Source: Pseudomonadales bacterium (GTDB lineage: Bacteria > Pseudomonadota > Gammaproteobacteria > Pseudomonadales > Azotimanducaceae). From it: DNA of 48,407 nt. Shown piece after piece: positions 14,402-24,722 of this stretch. The stretch is taken from the NCBI GenBank assembly GCA_016779585.1, contig JADHNI010000024.1, positions 1 through 48,407 on the forward strand, written 5' to 3'. Position numbers and translations under genes: made by a program. Below the pieces are notes generated by a model. That model saw only the letters and a list, made by a program, of their open reading frames with translations. It had not been told where the DNA came from and searched no databases. Position 1 is the stretch's first letter, and each line of letters opens with the position of its first letter.

Positions 14402-17398
14402 TTAGAAGTCGTAGCGAACACCGAAGCGAATTTCGTATCGTGACGCATCACCGATTCGAGATTCCTCTGTGTCTCCCGGACCGACTGTGAACGGGAAGTT
14501 GGAACGTTTGAGAATGCCCCAGTCATCGTTCAGCAGGTTAGTCAGGTTATCGATCACCAGGAAGGCGGCTGCCTGTCCCGGACCAACCTGGAACTGCTGC
14601 TCGACTTTCATGTCCACTTTGAACCACCACTCACCATCTTCACCATTTCGTGTGCCTCCTGGAGGGAGAACGTTTTCACCTTGAAGAAACGGAGTGAAGT
14701 TGTAGATAGGGTTACCAGGTACCGTAAAGCTGTATGGCTGGCCGGACTGGTACTGGCCAAAGAAGGACCAGATAGTCGGATTGTCCGCTCCAAACCACTC
14801 AGCACGCCAGTTAAAAGTACCGGTAAAACGATGCTCGACGTTGTAGTTTGAACGAGCAAGGATTTCTTCCTGTGGGTCAAAGAATGCACGGTTCTGGTAG
14901 TTGGAGAAAGCCACAGAACTCGTCATTGGGTTCACATCTTCTGCATCGCTGTACGCGTAGCCGAAGGTCCAGTCCATACCGTTGTCGTAGAACTGGGTGA
15001 CGAAGACCGATGCACCGAACGACTCGTTACCTTCATCGCTGTTGGTCAGGACAAATGACGGCTCTCGAACACTGTCGTAGTCAGGATAACCATCAGCAGT
15101 TGTACCTACCTGCTCGATATCACCACGCTTGACGATGGCTGAGTCCTGGCCCCTGGTCCAGAGCAGGTCAGCAGTCAGCGACATGTTGTTCTCAAACTGG
15201 TAAGTCATGCCAATGGCAAACTTCCATTCGGAAGGGATCTCGAAATCAGGATCCAGGTAGTTGATTTCGAAGTTATCCCCTGTGCCACCGGAAACTGCAT
15301 CGTGGAGTTCTGAAGGTATGCCCCAGCCAGCGCCCGCACCAGCAGGAGCACTAGCTTCTACGTCACGGTATACAACATCCGCATCAAACAGTGAGCGAGA
15401 ACCATCAGTATAGCCAAATGATCGACCACGCTGACCGAATTGCAGCACATTGTTGTTGGAATAGTTGTTAGAAAGCCAAACGTTGGGATCACCACCTGAA
15501 TACAGACCGACTCCGCCGCGAACAGTCATGGCATCAGAGAGGTAGTACGTGAATCCAACACGTGGCTGCAGCAGACTTTCACCATCCAGGGTCGAGTCGT
15601 TACCAAAACCATAGTCGTTCACGAAGTCGGCGTTTACCGCTGGCTTATCGTCACTAGTCCAGCGATCGTAACGCAGACCAGCTAAGACTGTCAGGTTATC
15701 AGCCAGGTCAAACTCGTCCTGCACAAACAGGGTAGTGACCTCATAGCCCCAGTCAGCGGCTGCATCTTTAGGATTGTGAGACGGTGCATTGTTGTAATAG
15801 ATCGCATCGGCAAATCCATTGCGAAAGTTGTCGATGCCGTCAAAGCCTATTTCGGTTTCTGTGTGCTGAAGGAACAGGTTAAATACTTCCAACTCATCAC
15901 GCTCGAAACCGAATGACAGCAAGTGGTCACCCCACTGGTAATTACCTCGGAATGAAATCGAATCAATCTCATAGTCGAGCTTATTGGACTGACGTGAATC
16001 GTCACCACCGATGTACACATCTACATCATCCAATTCGATACGCATTTCACCGAAATCGGTACCGCCAACACTGACCTGGCGATTGTCCAGTTCAAGGTGG
16101 CTGAGACGAATCTCTGTGGAGAAATTATCTGTCCAGTCGGAGTAAAGTGTACCGATATATGAATTCAGCTCCGCACCACGCTCGTAGAGGTGATTCCGGA
16201 ATTCAAACTCATCACTACCACCGTCAGACTCGGTAAAGTTGTTACCATCGTTGTAATTATAGGTAAACGCCGCACGATGTGCATCGCTGATGTACCAGTC
16301 GAGTTTGATGAGGATCTTCTCGTCTTCGTTTTCCAGGCTCTGTGGGATCGCACCCGGATCATACAGGTACTGGTTGCGAGCAATGCTGACGATTTCATCC
16401 AATTCAGCCTGGGTAACACTGATTTCGTTCACTGCTCCGGACCCTATCGGACCGCGATCAAACAGGTTGGCACCTTCCAGCTTCTCGTAAGCCGCAAAGA
16501 AGAACAGCGTATCTTTGATGATTGGACCACCAACATTTACACCCCAGCGAGTCTCATCGAAGCTGCCGGTACTGATATCGTCACCTTCGAGACTGTCTGC
16601 GCGCAGATCGTCGTCTGTGTAGTCATAGAAAACACCACCGAAAAATTCGTTGCTGCCTGACTTGGTGACCGCATTGATATTACAGGCTGTGAAGCCGCCA
16701 TACTTCGCATCAAACGGGGCCAATTCAACCGCGACCTGGTTAATTGCGTCGTAAGAGAAAGGCATTCGTTCTGTCGGATAGCCACTGGAGTTAAGGCCGA
16801 ACGAATCATTCATTCGAACCCCATCAACCGTCAGGCTGTTAAAGCGCGAATTTTTGCCGCCGCACTGAACCGCATTGATGTCCCCTCTGGATTCATCGAC
16901 GTAAATTCGAGGATCAATTCGCAGAACGTCTGTGATGTTCCGGTTAATCGCGGGAGTCTTTTCCAGCGTTTCCAGGTCAAACGCAGCGCTTGGCCCAAGA
17001 GCAACCTGAGTCTTGACTCGAGTACCGGTAACCACCAGCTCTTCGAGAGCAACTGTTGAAGCCAGATCAAAGATCAGGTCGGTTGTTTCGCCCAGCACGA
17101 GTTGCACGTCCCGGAAGGACTTTGCAGAGTAGCCTGAGCTGTTAACAGTCACTGTATAGCTACTGCTGATTGGCAGGTTTCGAACGTAAAAACTGCCTTC
17201 TTCGTTAGTTTCTACGGATCTCGTGAGTGAGGTGGTCTCACTGATAATAGTGACTGTTGCACCTGAGACGCCGGACCCGCTACCGTCAGTAACAAAACCC
17301 CGGATTGCAGACGATGTTTCGTTCGCAACAGCGCTATGCGCAAGCAGGGTTGTCAGACAGATAGCGAAGATGTACTTAAGTGAAAGTAGGACTTTCAT
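14402..17398 (-). CDS. TonB-dependent outer-membrane receptor, Oar-like
   Basis: A 998-residue outer-membrane protein. A signal peptide (about 1-25) is followed by a carboxypeptidase-regulatory-like beta-sandwich (about 30-112, SSAIRGFVTDGSGSGVSGATV), then a plug domain (LEELVVTGTRVKTQ to about 250) with FNSLTVDGVRMNDSF, and a large beta-barrel ending in the aromatic C-terminus RFGVRYDF needed for BAM insertion. This is the OmpA-related/Oar subgroup that takes up large or peptide-like ligands with TonB energy. GGGGAG lies 7 bases before ATG. No partner lipoprotein, TonB or peptidase gene is adjacent, so the ligand cannot be inferred. Confidence 0.92.
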   Translation of the reverse strand: MKVLLSLKYIFAICLTTLLAHSAVANETSSAIRGFVTDGSGSGVSGATVTIISETTSLTRSVETNEEGSFYVRNLPISSSYTVTVNSSGYSAKSFRDVQLVLGETTDLIFDLASTVALEELVVTGTRVKTQVALGPSAAFDLETLEKTPAINRNITDVLRIDPRIYVDESRGDINAVQCGGKNSRFNSLTVDGVRMNDSFGLNSSGYPTERMPFSYDAINQVAVELAPFDAKYGGFTACNINAVTKSGSNEFFGGVFYDYTDDDLRADSLEGDDISTGSFDETRWGVNVGGPIIKDTLFFFAAYEKLEGANLFDRGPIGSGAVNEISVTQAELDEIVSIARNQYLYDPGAIPQSLENEDEKILIKLDWYISDAHRAAFTYNYNDGNNFTESDGGSDEFEFRNHLYERGAELNSYIGTLYSDWTDNFSTEIRLSHLELDNRQVSVGGTDFGEMRIELDDVDVYIGGDDSRQSNKLDYEIDSISFRGNYQWGDHLLSFGFERDELEVFNLFLQHTETEIGFDGIDNFRNGFADAIYYNNAPSHNPKDAAADWGYEVTTLFVQDEFDLADNLTVLAGLRYDRWTSDDKPAVNADFVNDYGFGNDSTLDGESLLQPRVGFTYYLSDAMTVRGGVGLYSGGDPNVWLSNNYSNNNVLQFGQRGRSFGYTDGSRSLFDADVVYRDVEASAPAGAGAGWGIPSELHDAVSGGTGDNFEINYLDPDFEIPSEWKFAIGMTYQFENNMSLTADLLWTRGQDSAIVKRGDIEQVGTTADGYPDYDSVREPSFVLTNSDEGNESFGASVFVTQFYDNGMDWTFGYAYSDAEDVNPMTSSVAFSNYQNRAFFDPQEEILARSNYNVEHRFTGTFNWRAEWFGADNPTIWSFFGQYQSGQPYSFTVPGNPIYNFTPFLQGENVLPPGGTRNGEDGEWWFKVDMKVEQQFQVGPGQAAAFLVIDNLTNLLNDDWGILKRSNFPFTVGPGDTEESRIGDASRYEIRFGVRYDF

Positions 17399-17572
17399 GG
17401 ATATCTCCCCAAAGAAAATAAAGTTTTACTCAACTGGCTCGCTGAGTCGGCGCTAATCTAGGCCGGGAGATTAAATATTCGATAAACGAAAAGTGTGGAT
17501 GCATTTACCAATCGCCTTTATTTAAAGATTTGGCGAGTTTCTGATGCGGTTTTCGTTAATTTCGCTGGTTGT

Positions 17573-18262
17573 TCAGGAACTTTTGTAGACCGTCGGGTCG
17601 GGAATTCCTGCTTCCTGGAAACCTGCCGCCCGCAGAGAGCAGCTATCGCACTCACCACAGGCTTCACCTGAGGCGGAGAGTCGGTAACAGGAAACCGTCT
17701 GGCTGTAATCCACCCCAAGGGCTGTACCTCGCTGGATGATTTCACCCTTGGTGAGATCGATCAGTGGGGAGTGAATTCTCAGTGTTGCGCCTTCTACACC
17801 GGCACGGGTAGCAAGATTCGCCATTGCTTCGAAGGCTTTGATGAACTCCGGCCGGCAGTCGGGGTAACCGGAGTAATCCACAGCGTTTACCCCGATAAAG
17901 ATGTCAGATGACCCCAGGACCTCTGCCCAGCCAAGCGCATAGGACAAAAACACCGTGTTTCTGGCTGGCACATAGGTCACCGGGATTTCATCGCCTGCCT
18001 CGGACGCATCCGGCACTTCGATATCATCGTCAGTCAGTGCTGAGCCACCGAAGGCACCGATATCAATAGTGGCAATCCGATGTTGCGCTGCACCCATCGA
18101 GTCTGCAATGTTTTTTGCGTACTCCAGCTCAGCGCTGTGTTTCTGGCCGTACGCGAAGCTAAGGCAGTAACACTCGAAATCCTGCGCTTTGGCCATCGCC
18201 AGCACGGTTGATGAATCCAGGCCACCTGACAGCAGGACCACTGCCTTTTTTACCTCAGACAC
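17573..18262 (-). CDS. queC: 7-cyano-7-deazaguanine synthase QueC
   Basis: A 229-residue ATP-dependent synthetase that turns 7-carboxy-7-deazaguanine into preQ0, precursor of queuosine in tRNA. The PP-loop SGGLDS is at residues 12-17, [17 protein letters not shown] at 124-140, and the zinc site is C192, C202, C205 and C208. All family residues are present at normal length. Its start overlaps the end of queE by 8 bases. Last gene of the long tol-que run; only a weak AT-rich hairpin follows, with no clear terminator. Confidence 0.97.
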   Translation of the reverse strand: MSEVKKAVVLLSGGLDSSTVLAMAKAQDFECYCLSFAYGQKHSAELEYAKNIADSMGAAQHRIATIDIGAFGGSALTDDDIEVPDASEAGDEIPVTYVPARNTVFLSYALGWAEVLGSSDIFIGVNAVDYSGYPDCRPEFIKAFEAMANLATRAGVEGATLRIHSPLIDLTKGEIIQRGTALGVDYSQTVSCYRLSASGEACGECDSCSLRAAGFQEAGIPDPTVYKSS

Positions 18263-18899
18263 CCTGTCTGTCCCCCCAGAGTATTTTGTGCAACTGCACC
18301 TGCAGCCTCACCGCCAGTTCATCCTCCAGTATCCATTTCGCAAGTTCAGTGGAAGAGAGTTGTTCATAGCTGGCAGAAAAAAGCACGTCAGACACACGTT
18401 CTGGCAGTCGATACTCTTCCACTTTGAATCTCGCCCACTCATAGTCCTGGCGATCGCAGATGACAAACTTTACCTGGTCAATCTGCTTCAGCAGATCAAT
18501 GTTTTCGTAGAGGTTACGACCGGCCTCTTTTGAGCCTGGCGTCTTCAAATCCAGCACGATGGACACTCGCTCATCGATGTCTGCAATGTCCATCGCACCA
18601 CTCGTTTCAAGGCTGACCTGGTAACCAGCATCACTGAGGCGCTGGCACAGCTCCCTGCAACCGGGTTGGGCCAGGGGTTCACCACCCGTCACGGTGACGT
18701 GCCCGGTTCGCCTTTCAGCCACCCTGGCCAGGATGTCATCGATGGACTGCTGCTCACCGCCATGAAACGCATACTCTGTATCACAGTACTGGCAGCGCAG
18801 CGGACAACCCGTCAGCCGGACAAAGGCCGTCGGCAGACCAACAGTCCTTGCCTCTCCCTGCAACGAATGGAAGATTTCAGTGATTCTGAGGGTTGTCAT
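18255..18899 (-). CDS. queE: 7-carboxy-7-deazaguanine synthase QueE (radical SAM)
   Basis: A 214-residue radical-SAM enzyme converting 6-carboxy-tetrahydropterin to 7-carboxy-7-deazaguanine. The cluster cysteines are C32, C36 and C39 in the family's CxxxCxxC spacing (CPLRCQYC), with GGEP at 71-74 binding SAM. Length and motifs are standard. It follows cpoB by 8 bases and overlaps queC, so both deazaguanine steps are co-expressed with the Tol-Pal genes. Confidence 0.96.
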   Translation of the reverse strand: MTTLRITEIFHSLQGEARTVGLPTAFVRLTGCPLRCQYCDTEYAFHGGEQQSIDDILARVAERRTGHVTVTGGEPLAQPGCRELCQRLSDAGYQVSLETSGAMDIADIDERVSIVLDLKTPGSKEAGRNLYENIDLLKQIDQVKFVICDRQDYEWARFKVEEYRLPERVSDVLFSASYEQLSSTELAKWILEDELAVRLQVQLHKILWGDRQGV

Positions 18900-18907
18900 G
18901 GGTGGTG

Positions 18908-19708
18908 TCAGGGACCGCAGTCCACCGACTCTCGAAGATAGGTTTCAGCGAGCTTCGCTGCGGACTTTCCAGGATACTGGTCAACAACCTGCTGAAGCAG
19001 ATCTGTTGCCCGCTCGCAGTCCCCCAGCGTGTGATAGACCTTCCCGAGGGCATAGGCTGCGTCAGGCACCTTGCCATGCTCAGGGAAATAGCTGATCACC
19101 TGAGCCAGCGCCTGTCTCGCTTTTTCAAAGTCAGGATCAGCCTTGGCGGCATAGACCTGGCCAAGCCAGTAGTAGGCGTTGGCGGTATATTCGCCATCCG
19201 GGAATCGTGCAATCAGGGATTCCAGCTGCGTAATCGCCAGGTCGTACTGCCGGTTACGAATCAGGAGCTGGGTAGTTTCGTAGAGCTCCTGCTCGCCCAT
19301 GTTTTGGTCGACCATATCAGTCGGCGTTTCACGATCAACATTTTCCGCAGAAAGTATTTCGCCAGGCATCGTATTCGCCTGCATAATTTGCTGCAGCCTG
19401 GCATCCAGTTCCAGGTAGCGATCGTCCTGCACCGACTTCTGACGCTCCAGCTGGTACTGCAGCTGCTCAACCTGTCCGCGCAGCTGCATGACTTCCTGCT
19501 GCAGGAGCTGCATCTGGTATTCGCTTTCAATGCCTGGCATTTCGCCACCGCCATCATTAATTTCGACGGGCGGCTGGTAGGTCACGGTCGAGTCCCGTGA
19601 TTCCACGACAATCGGAGAATCAGCGCCGTAAACGAAGAGTGGCGTGCTAACCACTGCAGCAATTGCAGGAATCAGCACACCACTCAGTAGCAGGTGTTTA
19701 ACGTTCAT
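18908..19708 (-). CDS. cpoB: Tol-Pal associated periplasmic protein CpoB (YbgF)
   Basis: A 266-residue exported protein with a signal peptide (about 1-29), a coiled-coil segment (about 60-105, MQLLQQEVMQLRGQVEQLQ) that trimerises, and a C-terminal TPR domain (about 145-262, LIRNRQYDLAITQLESLI, AYYWLGQVYAAK and AYALGKVYHTLGDCERA). CpoB links the Tol machine to PBP1B during septal peptidoglycan synthesis. It directly follows pal, as expected. Confidence 0.95.
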   Translation of the reverse strand: MNVKHLLLSGVLIPAIAAVVSTPLFVYGADSPIVVESRDSTVTYQPPVEINDGGGEMPGIESEYQMQLLQQEVMQLRGQVEQLQYQLERQKSVQDDRYLELDARLQQIMQANTMPGEILSAENVDRETPTDMVDQNMGEQELYETTQLLIRNRQYDLAITQLESLIARFPDGEYTANAYYWLGQVYAAKADPDFEKARQALAQVISYFPEHGKVPDAAYALGKVYHTLGDCERATDLLQQVVDQYPGKSAAKLAETYLRESVDCGP

Positions 19709-19716
19709 GAACTCGC

Positions 19717-20268
19717 TTAGCGATAAACGATCTCAACACGACGATTCTGCGCCCATGCAGATTCGTTGTGACCAGAGTTCGCAGGTTTCTCTTCACCATA
19801 GCTGATCACTTCAATCTGGGAACGCGATGCGCCCTGTGCAACCAGGTAGGCCCGAACCGCATTGGCTCGTCGCTCGCCCAGCGCCAGGTTGTATTCGCGG
19901 GTACCACGCTCATCAGCATGGCCTTCCAGTCGAACACGCAGATAGCGATCAGAAGCCAGCACCCTGGCATGTTTGTTCAGTTCTTCGTGACCAGCCCGCT
20001 TCACAATGGCCTGATCGAAATCGAAGTAGAAGACACCGTTCAGCATCTCAGTGTTCATTCCATCGCCTGTCGGCAGAACGATCTTGCCATTTTCCACAAC
20101 CGGACCCGCTGGTACGGCGGAAGTATCGGTTGAACTGCTGGTGTCAGGAGCTTGCTCAATGGGCTCCATATCCGGGCCGGAATCTGCCGGTTCACTGCTC
20201 ACACAACCGCCCAGAATGAGGGCTGCGAGGCAGAGCACCAGTAGACTGTGTAAATTGTTAATTCCCAT
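19717..20268 (-). CDS. pal: Peptidoglycan-associated lipoprotein Pal
   Basis: A 183-residue outer-membrane lipoprotein with a lipobox LGGC (Cys22), a Pro/Ser/Asp-rich linker and an OmpA-like peptidoglycan-binding domain (about 75-183) including RLEGHADERGTREYNLALGERRA. Pal tethers the outer membrane to the wall and is relocated by Tol. ATG 20268 is chosen since AAAGGAG lies just upstream; the in-frame GTG further 5' would precede this site. A 139-bp gap to tolB could hold a secondary promoter. Confidence 0.96.
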   Translation of the reverse strand: MGINNLHSLLVLCLAALILGGCVSSEPADSGPDMEPIEQAPDTSSSTDTSAVPAGPVVENGKIVLPTGDGMNTEMLNGVFYFDFDQAIVKRAGHEELNKHARVLASDRYLRVRLEGHADERGTREYNLALGERRANAVRAYLVAQGASRSQIEVISYGEEKPANSGHNESAWAQNRRVEIVYR

Positions 20269-20407
20269 GTCTTGCTCCTTTATACACACGGTGTAACTTC
20301 CAGAGACGGATTAAACCACAAAATGTGGCAAAAATTTACTGACCAATTCAAAAATTCGATAAAGAGAATGCCGTCAGGTCGCAGCATTGCTGGACTTCCC
20401 CGGAAGC

Positions 20408-21718
20408 CTAATCAATCGGTACAAACGTCTTTGTTTTCCTGGGTGACCAGGCCGGTTCCCTGACATCACCCTCTGTCGAGGGCAGATTGAACTTCACACC
20501 GCCATCAATCGAAACCGCAGCCAGGATACCTTCACCCCGGTCCTGGGTCGCATAAATCAGCATACTGCCGTTCGGTGCCACGCTGGGAGATTCGTCCAGG
20601 CTGGTTTCTGTCAGCACCGTCAGGCGCCCCCGATTCAGGTCCAGCAGGGCTATATGAAAGATTCCTTCCCGGCGGTGCACCATAATCAGGCCGCTACCAT
20701 CCTGAAGCAGACTTGCCTTGGCGTTATAGTCACCTTCGAAGGTCAGCCGCTGGATCTGAAAATCTGAAAGCCGCATCTGGTAAATCTGGGGTTGGCCTCC
20801 CCGATTTGAGGTGAATATGAGGGCTTCGCCGTCGGGTGTCCATGAAGGCTCGGTATCAATGCCATAGTGCCGCGTAATGCGCCGTAACCTTCTCGTCTGG
20901 AGATCCAGGATGTAAATGTCCGGATTCCCGTCTTTCGACAGCACCAGCGCCAGCTGCTTGCCGTCAGGCGAAAACGAGGGTGCACCGTTCAACCCGGCAA
21001 AACTTGTCAGGATCTGGCGCTTGCCCGTCTCCAGTTCATGCAGGTAAATCGCGGGTCGGCCATCCTGCTCAAATGAGACATACGTGATCATCGTGGCATC
21101 CGGTGACCAGGCCGCAGACAGGATAGGTTCGTTAGATTCCAGGATCGTCTCTACACGATGACCATCTGCATCAGCGATATTCAATCGGAACAGCCTTTCG
21201 TCCGCTGTGTCCAGTGCTGTCACGTACATGATCCGGGTTGAAAATGCACCTTCGATACCGGTCAACTCTTCGAACACCACGTCACTGACATGATGCGCCA
21301 TGTCTCTTAGCTCACCCGGCAGGCCTTCGATCGTCTGCGACGCGACAACTGTCTGGCGCAGCACATCGTAGAGTTCGAATCGAAGGCGAACCTGCACCTC
21401 GTTGGGCTCCAGCGAACCGAGCACCAGGTATTCAACACCCAGCATTCGCCAGTCTCGCGACAACACCTCTGACGACTGGTTAGGCAGACTCAGCATCTGC
21501 GAGGTTGGCAGCGCATCGAATCGTCCTGAAAGGCCAAGGTCCGCGGAAATGACCTCGTCAACCGCAATAGGAGGTCGACGTTTGCCGCGCCAGGCAAACG
21601 GCACCACTGCCACCTTGACCGCGTTATCAACGCCCTTGGTGATCTCGATTCGTAACTCCGCCCGACTGGCTGAACTGAACAGCAGCACAACAAGAAGGCA
21701 TAGGGATAGTCTGATCAA
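20408..21718 (-). CDS. tolB: Tol-Pal translocation protein TolB
   Basis: A 436-residue periplasmic protein with a signal peptide, an N-terminal alpha/beta domain (about 25-160) and a six-bladed beta-propeller with repeated WSPD/FSPDG/WTPDG motifs (AAWSPDATMITYVS, PSFSPDGKQLAL, PSWTPDGEALIF). TolB shuttles between Pal and TolA. The start codon is TTG at 21718 behind AAGGA, the only start giving a complete signal peptide. Confidence 0.96.
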   Translation of the reverse strand: MIRLSLCLLVVLLFSSASRAELRIEITKGVDNAVKVAVVPFAWRGKRRPPIAVDEVISADLGLSGRFDALPTSQMLSLPNQSSEVLSRDWRMLGVEYLVLGSLEPNEVQVRLRFELYDVLRQTVVASQTIEGLPGELRDMAHHVSDVVFEELTGIEGAFSTRIMYVTALDTADERLFRLNIADADGHRVETILESNEPILSAAWSPDATMITYVSFEQDGRPAIYLHELETGKRQILTSFAGLNGAPSFSPDGKQLALVLSKDGNPDIYILDLQTRRLRRITRHYGIDTEPSWTPDGEALIFTSNRGGQPQIYQMRLSDFQIQRLTFEGDYNAKASLLQDGSGLIMVHRREGIFHIALLDLNRGRLTVLTETSLDESPSVAPNGSMLIYATQDRGEGILAAVSIDGGVKFNLPSTEGDVREPAWSPRKTKTFVPID

Positions 21719-21739
21719 GTGATTTCCTTATAGTTCGCG

Positions 21740-22507
21740 TTACAACCGGAGATCATCCGGTCTGAACAGGACCGTAAACTCACGAAAGTCTCTCTCAAAG
21801 CGCCGGGTGTCAGACGGCACAACAAATCGATTCGCCTTGCGAACCGCAAGGACAGCTGACCGATCAAATGCATCATTGCCGCTGGAATCCTCGACTTTAA
21901 CGTCAACAACTTCACCGGTGGGAATCAGTCGGACCCGGAGCAACGCTTCCATGCCATTCCTGGCACTGGGTGGCCTGGACCAGTTTTGGATGATTTCCCG
22001 CTGTATCTGGTAAACGTAAGCCATGGCCTTTTCATCATCGGTGACCGCCTTGCGCGCATTGGCTTCTTCCCGCAGCGCCAGCGCCATTGCCTCGGCAAAA
22101 GCCGCACTCACTGCTTCTTCACTGGGTCTCGTCTCTTCCATGACCGGTTCCGGCTCGGAAACAGTTTCTGGCAGAGGCTCAGGCTGTGCAGGTTTGGGTT
22201 CTGGTCGATTCGCTCTCGCCTTTTCCCACGCCTCCTGCTCCGACTTCAGGCGGGCCTCGGTGTTCCTGCGATCACGCAGCTTGTTCTCAATACGCTGCTT
22301 TTCCCGATCCCGCTGTCTTTCTTCCGCTGCCGTGTAGGGATTCTTGGAGACCACAGATGCCTCAATATAGTAGGGCTTGAGATCCATGTGACTGACGGTC
22401 GGCTCATTCCAGTTCACAGACATCAAACCGATGACAACGGCATGTATCAGCAATGCAAAGAGCAGCGCTACGCCATATGAAGAAATGTCGGTAAGCGTCA
22501 ATCTCAT
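21740..22507 (-). CDS. tolA: Cell-envelope integrity protein TolA
   Basis: A 255-residue protein with one N-terminal membrane helix (about 13-32), a charged helical domain II (about 55-160, with KNPYTAAEERQRDREKQR) and a C-terminal TonB_C-like domain (about 165-255, with WSRPPSARNGMEALLRVRLIPTG). Shorter than the roughly 350-420 residues of many TolA proteins because the long helix is reduced. It transmits force from TolQR to TolB-Pal. Confidence 0.93.
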   Translation of the reverse strand: MRLTLTDISSYGVALLFALLIHAVVIGLMSVNWNEPTVSHMDLKPYYIEASVVSKNPYTAAEERQRDREKQRIENKLRDRRNTEARLKSEQEAWEKARANRPEPKPAQPEPLPETVSEPEPVMEETRPSEEAVSAAFAEAMALALREEANARKAVTDDEKAMAYVYQIQREIIQNWSRPPSARNGMEALLRVRLIPTGEVVDVKVEDSSGNDAFDRSAVLAVRKANRFVVPSDTRRFERDFREFTVLFRPDDLRL

Positions 22508-22513
22508 GACAGC

Positions 22514-22936
22514 TCAGGTCTTCGGGGGTTGTGTGATAAGGCCGACGCTGACCGCGCCGGAGGACTGCAGGGTATTCATCAGGTCGACAATCACCCCATA
22601 GGCAAGGTTCTTGTCGCCTTCAACCAGCACCTTGATGTCCGGGTTGGCGGCCAAAATTTTCTGTGTCCTTGTTCCGATTTCTGAAAGCGGTACCGGTTCT
22701 TCCTCTTCCCCGAGGTTCATGTAGTAGCTCCCGTCCTCTTTGACCGACACAACCAGCATTGGTTCATCGTCATCCACTTCGAGCGGTCCGGAAGCCGCTT
22801 CCGGCAGGTCTACCTTGATACCCTGGGTCATGAGTGGCGCGGTCACCATAAAGATCACCAGCAACACCAGCATGACATCAATGTAAGGAACGACATTGAT
22901 CTCTGACATCGGCTTTCGTCGAGAGGATTTGGCCAT
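22514..22936 (-). CDS. tolR: Tol system proton-channel protein TolR
   Basis: A 140-residue ExbD/TolR protein: cytoplasmic KSSRRKPMSEINVVPYIDVMLVLLVIFMV, whose aspartate within the helix is the proton-relay residue, then a periplasmic domain. GAGGGG precedes the ATG. It assembles with TolQ to energise TolA. Confidence 0.96.
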   Translation of the reverse strand: MAKSSRRKPMSEINVVPYIDVMLVLLVIFMVTAPLMTQGIKVDLPEAASGPLEVDDDEPMLVVSVKEDGSYYMNLGEEEEPVPLSEIGTRTQKILAANPDIKVLVEGDKNLAYGVIVDLMNTLQSSGAVSVGLITQPPKT

Positions 22937-22946
22937 TTTTTACCCC

Positions 22947-23624
22947 TCAGCTGTTGTGACTGGCCCGATAGAGGATACTGCTGAATTCATCTGTAAAGGC
23001 TTCGAAGCGATTCATGATGACTTCTACCTGGGCGGCGTAACGGTTGTAGGCAATAACGGCGGGAATTGCAGCAAAAAGACCGATTGCCGTCGCCACCAGT
23101 GCTTCGGAAATACCGGGTGCCACGACAGACAGACTTGCCTGGTTCACGGTCGCGAGACCGCGGAAGGAGTTCATGATGCCCCAGACGGTGCCAAAAAGAC
23201 CGATATATGGACTGGTGGAACCCACCGTTGCCAGGAAAGGCAAATGAGTTTCCAGGCGCTCTTCCTCACGCACCAGCGCCACTCGCATGGCTCTCTGCAC
23301 ATTCTGCATGACCCGGTCAGCGTCGATACCGGATTGCTGGCTCGATCGGGTGAACTCGCGAAAGCCGGAGGCGAAGATACTCTCCAGGCCAATAGGGTCT
23401 TCCTCTTCCGTATGCAGCTCCCGGTAAAGCTCACCCAGGTCCTTGCCCGACCAGAATTCATTCTCGAAGTCTGTTGCCTGCCGCCTGATCGCCGACAGGG
23501 CGAACCCTCGCTGAAAGATCATGACCCATGAAACAAGCGATGCCAGAACCAGCAGGCCCATCACCGCCTGAACAACAAGGCTCGCGTTGAGTACAAGATC
23601 GAGTATGGAAAGTGGTTCGTTCAT
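22947..23624 (-). CDS. tolQ: Tol system channel protein TolQ
   Basis: A 225-residue MotA/TolQ/ExbB protein with three membrane helices (about 13-35, 125-150 and 165-195); the conserved segment [22 protein letters not shown] lies at the second helix. Its start overlaps the ruvB stop by 4 bases (ATGA), so there is no room for the usual ybgC thioesterase gene. Confidence 0.96.
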   Translation of the reverse strand: MNEPLSILDLVLNASLVVQAVMGLLVLASLVSWVMIFQRGFALSAIRRQATDFENEFWSGKDLGELYRELHTEEEDPIGLESIFASGFREFTRSSQQSGIDADRVMQNVQRAMRVALVREEERLETHLPFLATVGSTSPYIGLFGTVWGIMNSFRGLATVNQASLSVVAPGISEALVATAIGLFAAIPAVIAYNRYAAQVEVIMNRFEAFTDEFSSILYRASHNS

Positions 23625-24655
23625 TCGTTAAATAAATCCTTATTTTCGGCCTTTGCTGGTGCCGGCATACCGAAGTGTTCATAAGTGAGTCGCGTGGCCG
23701 TTCGTCCTCGCGAGGTTCTCATTATAAAGCCCTGCTGAATCAGGTAAGGTTCATAGACATCTTCAATTGTGCTGCTCTCTTCACCCACAGCCGCTGCAAG
23801 GCTGTCGATTCCAACCGGACCACCGTCGTACTTCTCAATCATGGCCAGCAGCAGGCGACGGTCCATCTGGTCAAAACCATTGACGTCAACCTTAAGCAGG
23901 TTCAATGCCCGATCTGCGACTTCCCGGGTGACGACACCATCACCTTCGACCTCCGCATAATCACGGACCCGACGTAACAAACGGTTTGCTATCCGAGGTG
24001 TGCCCCGACTGCGCACCGCAATTTCACTGGCACCTTCCTGCTCACACTCAACACCGATCATGCGTGCAGACCGACCGACAATAGTGGTCAGGTCCCGAAC
24101 ATTGTAAAACTCCAGGCGCTGAATAATGCCGAACCGGTCACGAAACGGCGAAGTCAGCAGGCCTGTTCGCGTGGTCGCACCGACAAGCGTAAAAGGCGGC
24201 AGATCCAGCTTGATCGACCTGGCAGCGGGGCCTTCACCAATCGTGATATCCACCTGGTAGTCTTCCATAGCGGGATAAAGCACCTCCTCAATGGCCGGCG
24301 TCAGACGGTGAATTTCATCGATGAACAGGACATCGCCCCTTTCGAGGTTCGTTAACAGGGCGACAAGATCACCTTTTTTTTCAATGACAGGTCCTGACGT
24401 GGCACGAATTTCCACACCCATCTCGTTCGCGATAATGTTTGCCAATGTGGTTTTGCCAAGACCGGGAGGACCAAATATCAGTGTGTGGTCCAGCGCTTCA
24501 TCACGCTTCTTTGCAGCGGTAATAAAAAGTCGCATCTGCTCGCTGACTTCGGACTGGCCACAATATTCATCAAAGGTCTGGGGTCTGATTGCCCAGTCCT
24601 GGGACTGTTCCGCATCAGTGGCACCGGCGGTTACGATTCGATCTGATTCAATCAT
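23621..24655 (-). CDS. ruvB: Holliday-junction branch-migration ATPase RuvB
   Basis: A 344-residue AAA+ motor. Walker [10 protein letters not shown] is at 62-70, Walker B DEIH at 113-116, followed by sensor and arginine-finger regions and a C-terminal winged helix with [16 protein letters not shown]. It drives branch migration with RuvA. Preceded by a 59-bp gap from ruvA that contains a short tandem repeat. Confidence 0.97.
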   Translation of the reverse strand: MIESDRIVTAGATDAEQSQDWAIRPQTFDEYCGQSEVSEQMRLFITAAKKRDEALDHTLIFGPPGLGKTTLANIIANEMGVEIRATSGPVIEKKGDLVALLTNLERGDVLFIDEIHRLTPAIEEVLYPAMEDYQVDITIGEGPAARSIKLDLPPFTLVGATTRTGLLTSPFRDRFGIIQRLEFYNVRDLTTIVGRSARMIGVECEQEGASEIAVRSRGTPRIANRLLRRVRDYAEVEGDGVVTREVADRALNLLKVDVNGFDQMDRRLLLAMIEKYDGGPVGIDSLAAAVGEESSTIEDVYEPYLIQQGFIMRTSRGRTATRLTYEHFGMPAPAKAENKDLFNE

Positions 24656-24677
24656 TTTCGGAGTTCACGTTGCCTGT

Positions 24678-24722
24678 TTACACACTGCCTGGTCACACAC
24701 TGGTTGGTCACACACTACTTCG
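24678..24722. repeat. Three imperfect 15-bp tandem repeats between ruvA and ruvB
   Basis: Three consecutive 15-mers (TTACACACTGCCTGG, TCACACACTGGTTGG, TCACACACTACTTCG) fill most of the ruvA-ruvB gap and enter the last codons of ruvA. The shared core is ACACACT. They suggest slippage expansion and vary the spacing between otherwise tight genes. Confidence 0.7.

Noticed and set aside
17520..17560. Hairpin after queC
   Set aside because: Arms TCGCC and GGCGA are only 5 bp with a 15-base AT-rich loop and no good T-run; too weak to call a terminator.
20281..20407. Promoter for pal in the tolB-pal gap
   Set aside because: TTGAAT and TTTAAT-like hexamers exist, but no pair has acceptable spacing; left as a comment only.
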